From positions 213,265 through 277,264 of the forward strand of contig CACZDM010000002.1 of assembly GCA_902779915.1 (NCBI GenBank): a stretch of DNA of 64,000 nucleotides, given 5' to 3'. This DNA is from Oscillospiraceae bacterium (GTDB lineage Bacteria; Bacillota; Clostridia; Oscillospirales; Ruminococcaceae). Below, one piece after another: positions 8,301 through 15,590 of this stretch (positions within the stretch are counted from its first letter, which is position 1; each line of letters starts with the position of its first letter). The notes beneath the pieces are model-generated. The model saw only the letters and a list, made by a program, of their open reading frames with translations, made no database searches and had not been told where the DNA came from. A program made the position numbers and the translations under genes.

Positions 8301-11223
8301 TACTGCTGGTATTTTTTAAAATTATTTTTTCCAAATCCGAAGCAGAGTCAATGTTTATGTCTTCATCACAAAGATCAGCTATAGACTTAATCCCGGAGCC
8401 TATTCTAAACTGGTTGCAAACTTTTTTCAATTCGTCGGGTATTTTAAAATTCTCTAAAGGAGCATCTAAGTTTAAATTTTGAATGTTTATGGTTTGATTT
8501 TTTAAATCATAAAAAATATTGGCGCCATTTAATTTTTTTATTGTGTCAAACATGTTTCCTTTAGTTTTGCTTCCAGTAGAATAGGAAGCAAAATAAACTG
8601 CAACGCCATTTGAATCTGTAATATAATTATTTGACGTCGAGGCATCTATATGCTCCAAATCTGAAGCCATATTCAAGTTAACGCATTCATTTCCGCTTAA
8701 AACGATAGATTTAATTCCTAGGCCTATATTATACATAGTATTGGCATTACCTATTTTTTTCAACTCATTCGGTATTTTAAAGTTTTCCAAAAGATTGTTT
8801 TTATCATCATTTGACAATGTTATAGAATTAGTTGAAGGATTAATTTCAAAATTAACATCGCCACTCACTGTGCTGATTTTTCCGCTTGTTTTTAAAACTT
8901 TAACCATATTTTCAACAGTGTTTCCGTTGATATCTGTGGTTTTCTTAAAAACAGCGATTTTATTCGTATCCAGAATATATTTTGTTGAGTCGGTCACGTC
9001 AACCTCTTTTAGATCAGATGCCGCGGATAAATCAACTTCATCGTCTCCATGCAAAACGATCGATTCAATTCCCGGTCCAATAATAAATTGACTGTTGGGC
9101 CAAGTTTTAAAATTATTGAGAAGTTCGGAATCATATAATTTATTAATATTAAGATCTAGATTTTTGACAGGGGATTTGGAGTCGGTCCCTGTGAGTCGCA
9201 CCTCTTTGTCCCTTCCCTGCAGGCATTTCACTTGCCCCACATTTTTTACTCTTCGACAATGTCCAACATATGTTCCACTTAATTTGTGATATAAATAAAG
9301 AAATCCATTTGAGTCTCTCATTTCATATATTTTTGATTGGCTGGCGTCTATGGATTCAAGATCATTCGCAAGCCCTATATTAACCGTGTCATTTTCTCCC
9401 AAAACTATGGATTTAATTCTGGGGCCGATAAAAATGTTTGAAGACATTTTCCTCACAGAATCCGGTATTCGAACATCTTCCAAAGGATTATCTCGATCGC
9501 TCCCACGTAATTCTAACCCGCCAAAAACGCCATAACAAATTTGGATTTTGCCGGCATCTATGTCTATGCTTGTTTTTAATTGTTTAACAAAAACATCGCT
9601 CCCACCAGTAGTTGATCTTTCATATAGAGCAATTCCGTCTTGATCTTTTATGTATATATTGGATTTTTCCACGTTAACGTCTTTTAATCCGCTAAAAGCC
9701 AAGTTCAAAATTTTCTCGTTTCCTTTCAGGATCATTGATTCAATTCCGGATTCTATATAAAAATCACAACAAACCTTGCTCAAACTGGAAGGAATCTCAA
9801 CATTTTTTAATGAAACTTTTTCTATCTGGCTGTTCAAATTCCATTTACCCGGACGGCCACCCAAAGAGTTGTCAAATGTAAAATGAATTTTTCCAATAAC
9901 TCCGCTTTTTCGCAAAAGCTTAACCATTTTATCCGGCGTTCCATCGGTTGATTTTTCATATAGCGCAACTCCATCTTCATCCAAATAGTATATACTGGAC
10001 TTTGTCGTGTCAACATATATCAAGTTATCTGCCATGCTTAAATCAAGTTTTTCGTTCCCGTTTAAAATCAAAGACTGTATGCCGGGTTGAATTTTAAACG
10101 GAGCGTTGTTAAAGTATTGCTTGTTTAGATCTATAAGCTGATTTGGAATTTTAACATTTTCTAGGTTGGATAACTGGGCGTCATTTTTTGATATGGATAT
10201 GAATTTTGAAAGGCTACTCGGATCATTGTTTTCTTCAATCGAAAAATCAAGTCCATATCGAGAATTTGACTTGGATTTTAGCAATTTAACAGGCGTTTTG
10301 CTTTCTTTTCCGTCTTTGCTAACTATCTCATAAAGTATATTATCTTCTGTGACATATGATCCCAATTTAGATTTGCCTTCAACTTTTTCAAGATCCTTGG
10401 CCTGACTAAAATCTAAATTTGTCTGCGAATCAAAAGTTAAAGATTTTATGCCTTTGCCAACTTTTATTAATTTATTAGTTTTTTTCAAAGACTCGGGAAG
10501 CGTTATATCCTGCGGGTCTTGAGACTGGTTATACACTGTAAATTGATCATCATTTGCGCTATATTCAACCGTGAGCATACCTATATCTTTCTTTTTCAGC
10601 AAAACTTTAACAAGCTTTTTTTGCCCATCCTCTGTTTTTTCATATATCGCAACATTATCTTTGTCTTTTTCATATATATCGGAATTTGTTGTATCCACAT
10701 TTTCAAGGCTTGCGGCGCTGCTTAGGTCAAGCCGATCATTTTTGCCTAGAGTTAAAGATTTAACGTCTTTGCCAACTTTTATATTCACGTTGCCTAAATT
10801 TGATATATATTCAGGGAGTTTAATATTATCAGCTTCAAGCGTGATATTCACCTTTTTGTTTTCGGTGTTAAAATAGAAAATATAACCATCGGACTTTTTG
10901 TATGGCTTGATAATGTTTTCTAAGTCTCCTTCTGTTCCGTCGGGTAGCTTATTGTAGAGTTTAATAAGTTCACCCGCATATTCAACTATATATCGCGATG
11001 AATCTTTTGCATCTATATGTTCAATCTGATTCGGAAACCCCTCAGTAAATGCTAGTTTAGCATCACCTTTTAATTTTATATATTTAATTCCACACAAAAT
11101 ATTAATCACATTATCTCCTTTTTTGATTTTGCTAAGCATAGCATCATCCACAACACATTTTGTCATTAAATTAGGGTCATCGACTATTTCTAGGCTTCCC
11201 AAAACGATCGTCTCCGAACCCAT
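5314..11223 (-). CDS. Giant repeat protein with central transglutaminase-like domain (main part of a frameshifted gene)
   Basis: 1969 residues from the first ATG of this frame, but the frame stays open upstream to at least 11446 and carries the same six-residue repeats as the leader ORF at 11190-11837. I infer that both are one gene broken by an 11-bp duplication. Without it, 5314-11837 encodes 2170 residues exactly in frame. About ten units of 80-100 residues precede the central domain and more follow it; the consensus resembles GI-SI-L-GNE then LE-ID-S, then DGVALYEK, similar to BspA-type leucine-rich repeats. A transglutaminase-core domain occupies roughly residues 1098-1241: GVCAGKAQLTALMMRMAGIP (Cys), THAYTAIYL (His) and ALIDATWG (Asp), so the catalytic triad is intact. 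No LPXTG or membrane anchor is visible at the C-terminus. It is probably an exported adhesin or protein-modifying enzyme; the substrate is unknown. Confidence 0.85.
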   Translation of the reverse strand: MGSETIVLGSLEIVDDPNLMTKCVVDDAMLSKIKKGDNVINILCGIKYIKLKGDAKLAFTEGFPNQIEHIDAKDSSRYIVEYAGELIKLYNKLPDGTEGDLENIIKPYKKSDGYIFYFNTENKKVNITLEADNIKLPEYISNLGNVNIKVGKDVKSLTLGKNDRLDLSSAASLENVDTTNSDIYEKDKDNVAIYEKTEDGQKKLVKVLLKKKDIGMLTVEYSANDDQFTVYNQSQDPQDITLPESLKKTNKLIKVGKGIKSLTFDSQTNLDFSQAKDLEKVEGKSKLGSYVTEDNILYEIVSKDGKESKTPVKLLKSKSNSRYGLDFSIEENNDPSSLSKFISISKNDAQLSNLENVKIPNQLIDLNKQYFNNAPFKIQPGIQSLILNGNEKLDLSMADNLIYVDTTKSSIYYLDEDGVALYEKSTDGTPDKMVKLLRKSGVIGKIHFTFDNSLGGRPGKWNLNSQIEKVSLKNVEIPSSLSKVCCDFYIESGIESMILKGNEKILNLAFSGLKDVNVEKSNIYIKDQDGIALYERSTTGGSDVFVKQLKTSIDIDAGKIQICYGVFGGLELRGSDRDNPLEDVRIPDSVRKMSSNIFIGPRIKSIVLGENDTVNIGLANDLESIDASQSKIYEMRDSNGFLYLYHKLSGTYVGHCRRVKNVGQVKCLQGRDKEVRLTGTDSKSPVKNLDLNINKLYDSELLNNFKTWPNSQFIIGPGIESIVLHGDDEVDLSAASDLKEVDVTDSTKYILDTNKIAVFKKTTDINGNTVENMVKVLKTSGKISTVSGDVNFEINPSTNSITLSNDDKNNLLENFKIPNELKKIGNANTMYNIGLGIKSIVLSGNECVNLNMASDLEHIDASTSNNYITDSNGVAVYFASYSTGSKTKGNMFDTIKKLNGANIFYDLKNQTINIQNLNLDAPLENFKIPDELKKVCNQFRIGSGIKSIADLCDEDINIDSASDLEKIILKNTSSNKYEIKNGSLFDKKSNKSLGKIDKTKIYGFCFDRIGEFSQHTDKFKDLPKTEDLNQQMKYEVKYPDGSIKNQTLDEQETYKEIEGVVKGLVKKVEDRTPAKDMPIEDVKKEFSKYEGEGINRVKTQRGKYSRHFQMNKSWRIAKAIYRWVAKNIKYDQESTVSNCRKPQDPFFVFKNKTGVCAGKAQLTALMMRMAGIPSAVIGTLQEPDQIYTHAYTAIYLEKNEGGSYDDQNNLVDHKKEAGWALIDATWGAPDSLQDPTNSGNNQFSSQTLPANISVVLRNLNAQKIKNFFSGFYQNKSLEKTNKDLLNNPHHIFLTLTELSENPSSQLYGFLDNFGDQETGIKFCLTNNTRSPQILITGDRNGAKGTFKIPKSLLKYGYSIKIGGGIESISLSDEEVEKVDFDSVCNVKQVILSEKNSKYTTNDFGIYEKDAGGKKGKLIKIFNKKMITDSSGIKYQIHDKFVSLEGNDGKDGGKKITHLDISKLSQDLKDLNRPFLIKNGFKQIDVPSGFDLDNLSFDSKYFDQTINIEDGFKFRGVDYDKSAKKPTIKELVSFKPGLIYRLGSNGIILASNDKNQKSLNIEKDIPQFLKDFKMKFSISSGIDSLICPEDEIDNLEFRNDSNVKHIDITSKKSVGASSFDLNSYVKDGVALYKDDKQVFVYNKGINTTESGVNYRICNNSIWLEGSNVKKDLDISKDIPNNLKKLNLPLLIGEGFNQVTLDDSAKILFDHKCKLTKDQLKFKGGSKKYVIKEDGLYVKNDNDDKNFDCQLLNFGGDYNTLSNGIKYQIKFGNFKIWRDEENKKPLDIDQDIPLYLRDTKIAFMISKGFDSFKVPGSNAFDFLEDSHVKNFDLGKNSCYTKDDVAVYKYGELCCVYNRGVNQTSSGLKYQIAPDCIKLSGSEAKKDLDISKDIPNNLKKIDLPFEIGSGFDKMTLNDSDNVKFSDDCGLNSTNLTLSDSGKKFVIAKDGIHEKDADGNLGKMMFKFKTDLK

Positions 11224-11837
11224 AGGCTGTCTTTCACAGTCCTTAAGTTTTTCAAATAGGTCATCAGGACTTGCTTTGTTAGCTGAGCCTTCTTGATTAG
11301 CTGAACCTTCTTGGCTAGCTGAGCCTTCTTGGTTAACTGAGCCTTCTTGGCTAGCAGAACTTGCTTGGCTAGCTGAACCTTCTTGGCCAGCTGAGCTTTC
11401 TTGGCTAGCTGAGCCTTCTTGGCTAGCAGAACTTGAGCAGAACTTGCTTGGCCAGCTGAGCCTTCTTGACCAGCTGAGCCTTCTTGGCCAGCAGAACTTG
11501 CTATGGTTGTTGCGTTAGAAGTCTGCATAGAAATTTCATTTGGATTGACTGCATGCGCAGAAAACGCTCCAATTCCAGTCAACATAGTAACTATGGCTAT
11601 CGGGGCCAGGAGCTGTTTTAACCCCACCCCTCCCGCGACCAGAGATAGATCTTGATCCGAGATTGGAGTTGATTTTTGCATCAAATCATTGAAGAAATGT
11701 TCATATTCATCATAGTCACATTTTCCGTTCATAAATTTACTATAACTTTCCTTCAAATCTTTGCATTTTTTGAATTCGTTTCTAAATTTTTCGTCTCTTT
11801 TAATTTTTTCAACAAATTTTTCCAAAGCGCTGTCCAT
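11190..11837 (-). CDS. Nif11-like leader and repeat linker: N-terminus of the giant protein, out of frame
   Basis: Residues 1-70 look like a Nif11-type leader peptide: helical EKFVEKIKRDEKFRNEF at 5-21, then ISDQDLSLVAGG ending in a double glycine at 69-70. Such leaders normally precede ribosomally made peptides and are cut after GG by a peptidase-containing ABC exporter. A hydrophobic stretch (about 74-96, ending SAHA) follows and could alternatively act as a Sec-type signal. Three SAGQEG-like units come next. Then an 11-bp duplication shifts the frame, and the last 80 or so residues (LAKKAQ repeats) are an out-of-frame reading with no family character. The start at 11837 has AAGGGA 5 nt upstream and promoter 11909-11937. 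The gene overlaps the 5314-11223 ORF and is best read as its true 5' end. No ABC exporter is visible nearby. Confidence 0.8.
   Translation of the reverse strand: MDSALEKFVEKIKRDEKFRNEFKKCKDLKESYSKFMNGKCDYDEYEHFFNDLMQKSTPISDQDLSLVAGGVGLKQLLAPIAIVTMLTGIGAFSAHAVNPNEISMQTSNATTIASSAGQEGSAGQEGSAGQASSAQVLLAKKAQLAKKAQLAKKVQLAKQVLLAKKAQLTKKAQLAKKVQLIKKAQLTKQVLMTYLKNLRTVKDSLWVRRRSFWEA
11269..11495 (-). repeat. Twelve 18-bp coding repeats interrupted by an 11-bp tandem duplication
   Basis: The tract is 227 bp, exactly 12 x 18 + 11. The 18-bp units encode SAxQEG/SAxQAS. An 11-bp sequence, AGCAGAACTTG on the plus strand, occurs twice in tandem at 11425-11435 and 11436-11446; the other two matching places in the tract have it once. 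The extra copy moves the reading frame from the leader frame into the second frame, or back if it is lost. Confidence 0.93.
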
Positions 11838-11908
11838 AAAAATCCCTTCTTTCTAAAATTAATGTCTGAGTTTATGTAAAATTTAAAGCAAACCAACCCC
11901 TAAGATAT

Positions 11909-11937
11909 AATATACCATACTTAAAATAATATGTCAA
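11909..11937 (-). promoter_or_regulatory. Sigma-A promoter of the leader/transglutaminase gene
   Basis: Minus strand: -35 TTGACA (11932-11937), 17-bp spacer, -10 TATATT (11909-11914). The -35 is half of a small palindrome, TGTCAA-ATG-TTGACA, at 11932-11946. Bases 11947-12064, further upstream, show no gene. Confidence 0.7.
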
Positions 11938-12064
11938 ATGTTGACAAAACACCACAGGATAACATATATATTTGTCAATAATACAACAGCCAAAAAAGAA
12001 AAACCTATTTGCTATATCAGTCGCAGTCCCACATAAAAATTTAAAAAAATAATTAAAAAAACAC

Positions 12065-12093
12065 TTGACAAAATTAAAACTATGGTGTATACT
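12065..12093 (+). promoter_or_regulatory. Sigma-A promoter of the tRNA-Met/tRNA-Glu operon
   Basis: TTGACA (12065-12070), 17-bp spacer, TATACT (12088-12093), about 40 bp before the first tRNA. Confidence 0.85.
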
Positions 12094-12131
12094 TAGATAT
12101 ATCGCTTGAAGGTTGCTTGAATTTAATAGTT

Positions 12132-12208
12132 GGCGATATAGCTCAGGTGGCTAGAGCATGCGGTTCATACCCGCAGTGTCACTGGTTCGAATCCAGTTAT
12201 CGCTACCA
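12132..12208 (+). tRNA. tRNA-Met (CAT)
   Basis: Full cloverleaf with encoded CCA. The acceptor arm GGCGATA pairs with TATCGCT (first pair G-U), the anticodon stem is TGCGG/CCGCA, and anticodon CAT is at 12166-12168. It lacks the C1-A72 mismatch and the three G-C pairs of initiator tRNA, so it is elongator Met. A CAT tRNA for Ile, modified by TilS, cannot be fully excluded by eye. Confidence 0.92.
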
Positions 12209-12211
12209 AAT

Positions 12212-12286
12212 GGCCCGTTGGTCAAGTGGTTAAGACACCGCCCTTTCACGGCGGTAACGCGAGTTCAATTCTCGCACGGGTCACCA
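12212..12286 (+). tRNA. tRNA-Glu (TTC)
   Basis: Full cloverleaf with encoded CCA. Acceptor GGCCCGT/ACGGGTC, anticodon stem CCGCC/GGCGG, anticodon TTC at 12245-12247. It follows tRNA-Met by 3 bp in the same transcript. Confidence 0.95.
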
Positions 12287-12425
12287 ATTTTTGTTTCGTT
12301 TTAGTTTGAAAGCGGATTGAAAAACAGGCAATTTTGAGCGCGTGGAGTTGCAAGTGGCGTTCTGAGGATTTGTTTTAGTGGATGATTGTTTAAAATTCGT
12401 TGAATTTTTGTGTGTGGGTAAAAAC

Positions 12426-12464
12426 AAAAACTGCTGAGGGAGAGCTTGCCTTCAGCAGTTTTTT
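12426..12464. terminator. Bidirectional terminator between the tRNA operon and the rubredoxin-like gene
   Basis: Arms CTGCTGA (12431-12437) and TCAGCAG (12452-12458) with TTTTTT on the plus side and an A-rich stretch (T-rich on the minus strand) on the other side. It serves the plus-strand tRNAs and the minus-strand gene at 12477-12605. Bases 12287-12425 hold no gene. Confidence 0.85.
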
Positions 12465-12476
12465 ACGCGCAAAGGA

Positions 12477-12605
12477 TCATTGCTTTTCAAAGGAGTCTTT
12501 CCCAACTCCGCAGACTGGACACACATAGTCCTCCGGCTCCGAGTCCAGGCTTCCCTCATGAACATATCCACACACCAAACACACATAATTAACTTTTTCT
12601 TCCAT
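12477..12605 (-). CDS. Small rubredoxin-like iron protein
   Basis: A 42-residue protein with two metal-binding knuckles: [12 protein letters not shown] (Cys 9 and 12) and [13 protein letters not shown] (Cys 29 and 32). This is the fold of rubredoxin or of the C-terminal domain of rubrerythrin, which binds one Fe in a Cys4 site and carries single electrons in the cytosol. It is shorter than a standard rubredoxin (about 52 residues), with only 16 residues between knuckles, closer to the rubrerythrin tail. The ATG at 12605 has a weak ribosome binding site; an in-frame GTG at 12614, 9 nt after AAAGG, is an alternative. It has its own promoter (12682-12710) and terminator, so it is probably monocistronic. 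Partners could include oxidative-stress proteins, but none is adjacent. Confidence 0.85.
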   Translation of the reverse strand: MEEKVNYVCLVCGYVHEGSLDSEPEDYVCPVCGVGKDSFEKQ

Positions 12606-12681
12606 AGTACCCACACACCAATGCCTTTCTAAAAAGTATTAAACAATCCGAAAAAACAGCTAAAACGCCCTTTTCAAGATA

Positions 12682-12710
12682 AGATTATCATATTTTGTCG
12701 AATTTGTCAA
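12682..12710 (-). promoter_or_regulatory. Sigma-A promoter of the rubredoxin-like gene
   Basis: Minus strand: TTGACA (12705-12710), 17-bp spacer, TAATCT (12682-12687), about 75 bp before the start codon. Confidence 0.75.
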
Positions 12711-12841
12711 GAAAAATTATTGCTTTAAATTTTAATCAAAGTTAATTCCACTAAAAACAAAAATAACAACGCGGAGTCTATTTACTATAAGTAATACGAC
12801 GCAAGCAAAAAAATTTTATTACCACTCACGGTATTATATAT

Positions 12842-12873
12842 GTTTAGGCTTTCTGAGATCAAAAAGCCTAAAC
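12842..12873. repeat. Perfect 11-bp inverted repeat in an intergenic region
   Basis: GTTTAGGCTTT (12842-12852) and AAAGCCTAAAC (12863-12873) can form a strong hairpin with a 10-nt loop. There is no T-run next to it on either strand. It lies about 85 bp beyond the nfnB stop codon, so it may be a transcription or mRNA 3'-end structure. The rest of 12711-12958 is AT-rich and without a visible gene. Confidence 0.7.
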
Positions 12874-12958
12874 AACGCCATAAATTCCAAAGCGAGATAT
12901 ATCAACCACTTTTTGCAAACCATTGAAAAGTCCACAATATATGACAAAAAATTTTAAA

Positions 12959-14350
12959 CTAACCTAACTCCGCCAAATATTTGTCTATGGCCCGAGCCGC
13001 GTTTTTGCCCGCTCCCATCGCTAAAATCACGGTTGCCGCCCCAGTCACAACGTCCCCCCCAGCATAGACAGCTTTTTTTGAAGTCAACCCGGTCTGAGGA
13101 TCAACAACCAAGCCTCCCCAACTGTTTGCCTCAAGATCCGGAGTTGACCTCCTGATTAAAGGATTCGGAGATGTTCCAATCGAAATTATCACGCAGTCAA
13201 CACAAATTTCAAACTCACTCCCTTTTTTCTCAACAGGGCGCCTTCTTCCAGACTCATCCGGTTCTTTAAGCTGCATGCGCGAACATATTATTTTATCAAC
13301 AAAATTTAAAGAATCGCCATGAATTCGAGTTGGCTGACACAAAGTTTTAAAAATAATCCCCTCCTCTTTGGCGTGCTGGATTTCTTCTTTTCGCGCCGGC
13401 ATCTCATTTTCGCTCCTTCGATATATCACATAAACATCCCGCGCACCAAGACGTTTTGCCGCCCTCGCTGCGTCCATAGCAACATTTCCTCCGCCAACAA
13501 CAGCAACTCTTCTTACCCTTTTTATCGGCGTCTGCGAGTCGGGTTTATATGCTTTCATTAGGTTTATTCTCGTTAAAAATTCGTTTGCAGAATAGACCCC
13601 ATTTAAATTTTCACCAGGAATGTTCATGAAACGAGGCAGCCCAGCTCCCGAAGAAATAAAAATCGCTTCAAAGCCTTGCGAAAAAAGTTCATCCACAGTC
13701 ACGCTGCAGCCAACAACAACATTTGTTTTAACCTCAACGCCAAGCTTTTTGAGATTTTCCATCTCTTTTTCAACAATTTTTTTAGGGAGCCTGAATTCGG
13801 GAATTCCATATGTTAAAACGCCTCCAGGCGCATGCAAAGCTTCAAAAATTGTCACCTCATGGCCTCTTTTTGCCAAATCACCCGCACATGAAAGCCCTGC
13901 AGGCCCAGACCCAACAATCGCAACTTTTCGACCGGTTTTTTCAACAACTTTTTCGACTTGTTTTAAATTTTCATCACACCAGTCCGCAACAAATCTTTCC
14001 AGGAATCCAATCGCAACCGGCTCTCCCTTGATCCCGCGAACACACCTGCTCTCGCACTGGACTTCCTGGGGACACACTCGCCCACAAACAGCAGGCAAAG
14101 AGGAATTTTGCCTTATAATTTCATACGCTTCCTTGAATTTTTTTTCTCTAATTTTTGCGATAAAACCAGGAATATCGATTGAAACAGGACACATCGAAAC
14201 GCAAGGCTTATTTTTGCAGTTTAAACACCTTCCCGCCTCATCAACCGCTTGCTCAGGGGTATATCCAAGCGCCACTTCGTCAAAATTTTTGCTTCTCAAA
14301 GAAGGCTCCTGAACCGGCATTTTATTTTTCCTCAAACTCATATTTGGCAT
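12959..14350 (-). CDS. nfnB: NfnB / NADPH-dependent glutamate synthase small-subunit-like flavoprotein
   Basis: Protein of 463 residues of the GltD/SudA family. The N-terminal ferredoxin-like domain has cysteines for two [4Fe-4S] clusters (CLNCKNKPCVSMCPV near 42-56, then CGRVCPQEVQCESRCVRG). Two dinucleotide-binding motifs follow, VAIVGSGPAGLSCAGDLAKR for FAD and VAVVGGGNVAMDAARAAKRL for NAD(P). The gene follows and overlaps (13 bp) a SudB/NfnA-type gene. Together they match the NADH-dependent reduced ferredoxin:NADP+ oxidoreductase NfnAB, a cytosolic electron-bifurcating enzyme of clostridia that balances NADH, NADPH and ferredoxin. A sulfide dehydrogenase or a stand-alone glutamate synthase subunit is a less likely alternative, since no GltB is present. 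Confidence 0.88.
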   Translation of the reverse strand: MPNMSLRKNKMPVQEPSLRSKNFDEVALGYTPEQAVDEAGRCLNCKNKPCVSMCPVSIDIPGFIAKIREKKFKEAYEIIRQNSSLPAVCGRVCPQEVQCESRCVRGIKGEPVAIGFLERFVADWCDENLKQVEKVVEKTGRKVAIVGSGPAGLSCAGDLAKRGHEVTIFEALHAPGGVLTYGIPEFRLPKKIVEKEMENLKKLGVEVKTNVVVGCSVTVDELFSQGFEAIFISSGAGLPRFMNIPGENLNGVYSANEFLTRINLMKAYKPDSQTPIKRVRRVAVVGGGNVAMDAARAAKRLGARDVYVIYRRSENEMPARKEEIQHAKEEGIIFKTLCQPTRIHGDSLNFVDKIICSRMQLKEPDESGRRRPVEKKGSEFEICVDCVIISIGTSPNPLIRRSTPDLEANSWGGLVVDPQTGLTSKKAVYAGGDVVTGAATVILAMGAGKNAARAIDKYLAELG

Positions 14351-15192
14351 TCTTTCTGACTCCTTTTGAAAAGGTTACAAGTTTTTTCACGCGATTCGCG
14401 TTCGAAATCTCTATACATCATCGAGCGGCTGATCGCTTCGTCAAAGTCAACTAAATGGCCATCGAAATCCGGCCCATCAACACACGCAAATTTGACCTCA
14501 TTCCCAACCATAACTCGACATCCGCCACACATCCCAGTCCCGTCGATCATTATCGGATTCATTGAAACGGTTGTTTTTATGTTGTGTTTTTGGGTCAGCC
14601 TCGAGACAAATTTCATCATAACCAAAGGCCCAATCGCAATGACTTTATCATATTTTTCTCCACTGCTTATTAGATTTTCCAAAGCATCCGTCACAAGCCC
14701 TTTATCTCCAAAAGATCCATCATCAGTCATTATTATTAGCCTGTTTGAAATTTTTTCGAATTCATCCTGCAAAATCACTAAATTTTTGTTTCGAAATCCA
14801 ATGATCGAATGAACAATCACATCACTTGAATGAAGATATTTAGCAACCGGATATGCTATGGCGCATCCAACTCCCCCGCCAACTACCGCGACTTTTTTCA
14901 AGCCATCAAGCTCAGAAGCTTTTCCCAAAGGCCCAACCAAATCTTTGATATGGTCTCCTTCATTTAGCCGATTCAGCCGCGTCGTCGTCGACCCAACAAT
15001 TTGAAATATTATAGACACTGTCCCATATTTTCGATTGCAGTCAGCAATGGTTAGCGGAATTCGCTCCCCCTCTTGGTCAACCCGCAGCATCAAAAATTGC
15101 CCCGGCCTTGCTTTATCTGCAATCATTTTGGCGGAAATTTCCATCATGGAAACATTGCTGTTTAGGATTTTCTTTTTGACTACTTTGAACAT
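14338..15192 (-). CDS. nfnA: NfnA / ferredoxin-NADP+ reductase-like subunit
   Basis: Protein of 284 residues of the SudB/PyrK-like family. It has an N-terminal FAD-binding barrel (RPGQFLMLR, RIPLTIAD), a NAD-binding half starting KKVAVVGGGVGCAIAYPVAK, and a C-terminal [2Fe-2S] motif, GTGMCGGCRVMVGNEVKFAC then VDGPDFDGHLVDFD, typical of NfnA. It lies directly before nfnB with overlapping ends, so the pair is translationally coupled and forms the NfnAB heterodimer. GGAGG lies 11 nt before the ATG. Promoter 15272-15300 drives both genes. Confidence 0.88.
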   Translation of the reverse strand: MFKVVKKKILNSNVSMMEISAKMIADKARPGQFLMLRVDQEGERIPLTIADCNRKYGTVSIIFQIVGSTTTRLNRLNEGDHIKDLVGPLGKASELDGLKKVAVVGGGVGCAIAYPVAKYLHSSDVIVHSIIGFRNKNLVILQDEFEKISNRLIIMTDDGSFGDKGLVTDALENLISSGEKYDKVIAIGPLVMMKFVSRLTQKHNIKTTVSMNPIMIDGTGMCGGCRVMVGNEVKFACVDGPDFDGHLVDFDEAISRSMMYRDFERESREKTCNLFKRSQKECQI

Positions 15193-15271
15193 ATTTCAAA
15201 ATGCCTCCAAATATTCTAATGAAAAAATAAATATTCAATAAAATCAACTCAACATCAAACACTTCCTATGT

Positions 15272-15300
15272 ATTATACATCAAATCCACAAAAAATTCAA
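15272..15300 (-). promoter_or_regulatory. Sigma-A promoter of nfnAB
   Basis: Minus strand: TTGAAT (15295-15300), 17-bp spacer, TATAAT (15272-15277). Bases 15301-15492, up to the divergent promoter, are AT-rich with no visible gene. Confidence 0.75.
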
Positions 15301-15492
15301 GAAATTAATGTTCAACTATGTAAAAAATAATCTTGATAAGCAAGATGAAAATATATCTTTTTGAATTTTTGATTATGAATTTAAATGACATATAATAAAC
15401 TTCACTTATGGTGAAAATAATTAAATTGTTATAGAATATCATCTAATCTAAAATTAATTTTTATTTATTAATAAAAAAATCACAAAAATCAC

Positions 15493-15521
15493 TTGACGCC
15501 AACAACGATATGTGTTATAAT
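15493..15521 (+). promoter_or_regulatory. Sigma-A promoter of the first secreted paralogue
   Basis: TTGACG (15493-15498), 17-bp spacer, TATAAT (15516-15521). The start codon follows about 70 bp later. Confidence 0.8.
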
Positions 15522-15590
15522 ATTTGTGTGTAGTATTTAGGCCTGAAACTACAAAAAAATTATTAAAATTTATTTTAGGAGATGTTTAAA

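Noticed and set aside
12132..12208. Initiator tRNA-fMet
   Set aside because: The first pair is G-U rather than the C-A mismatch and the anticodon stem lacks three consecutive G-C pairs, so it is an elongator-type CAT tRNA.
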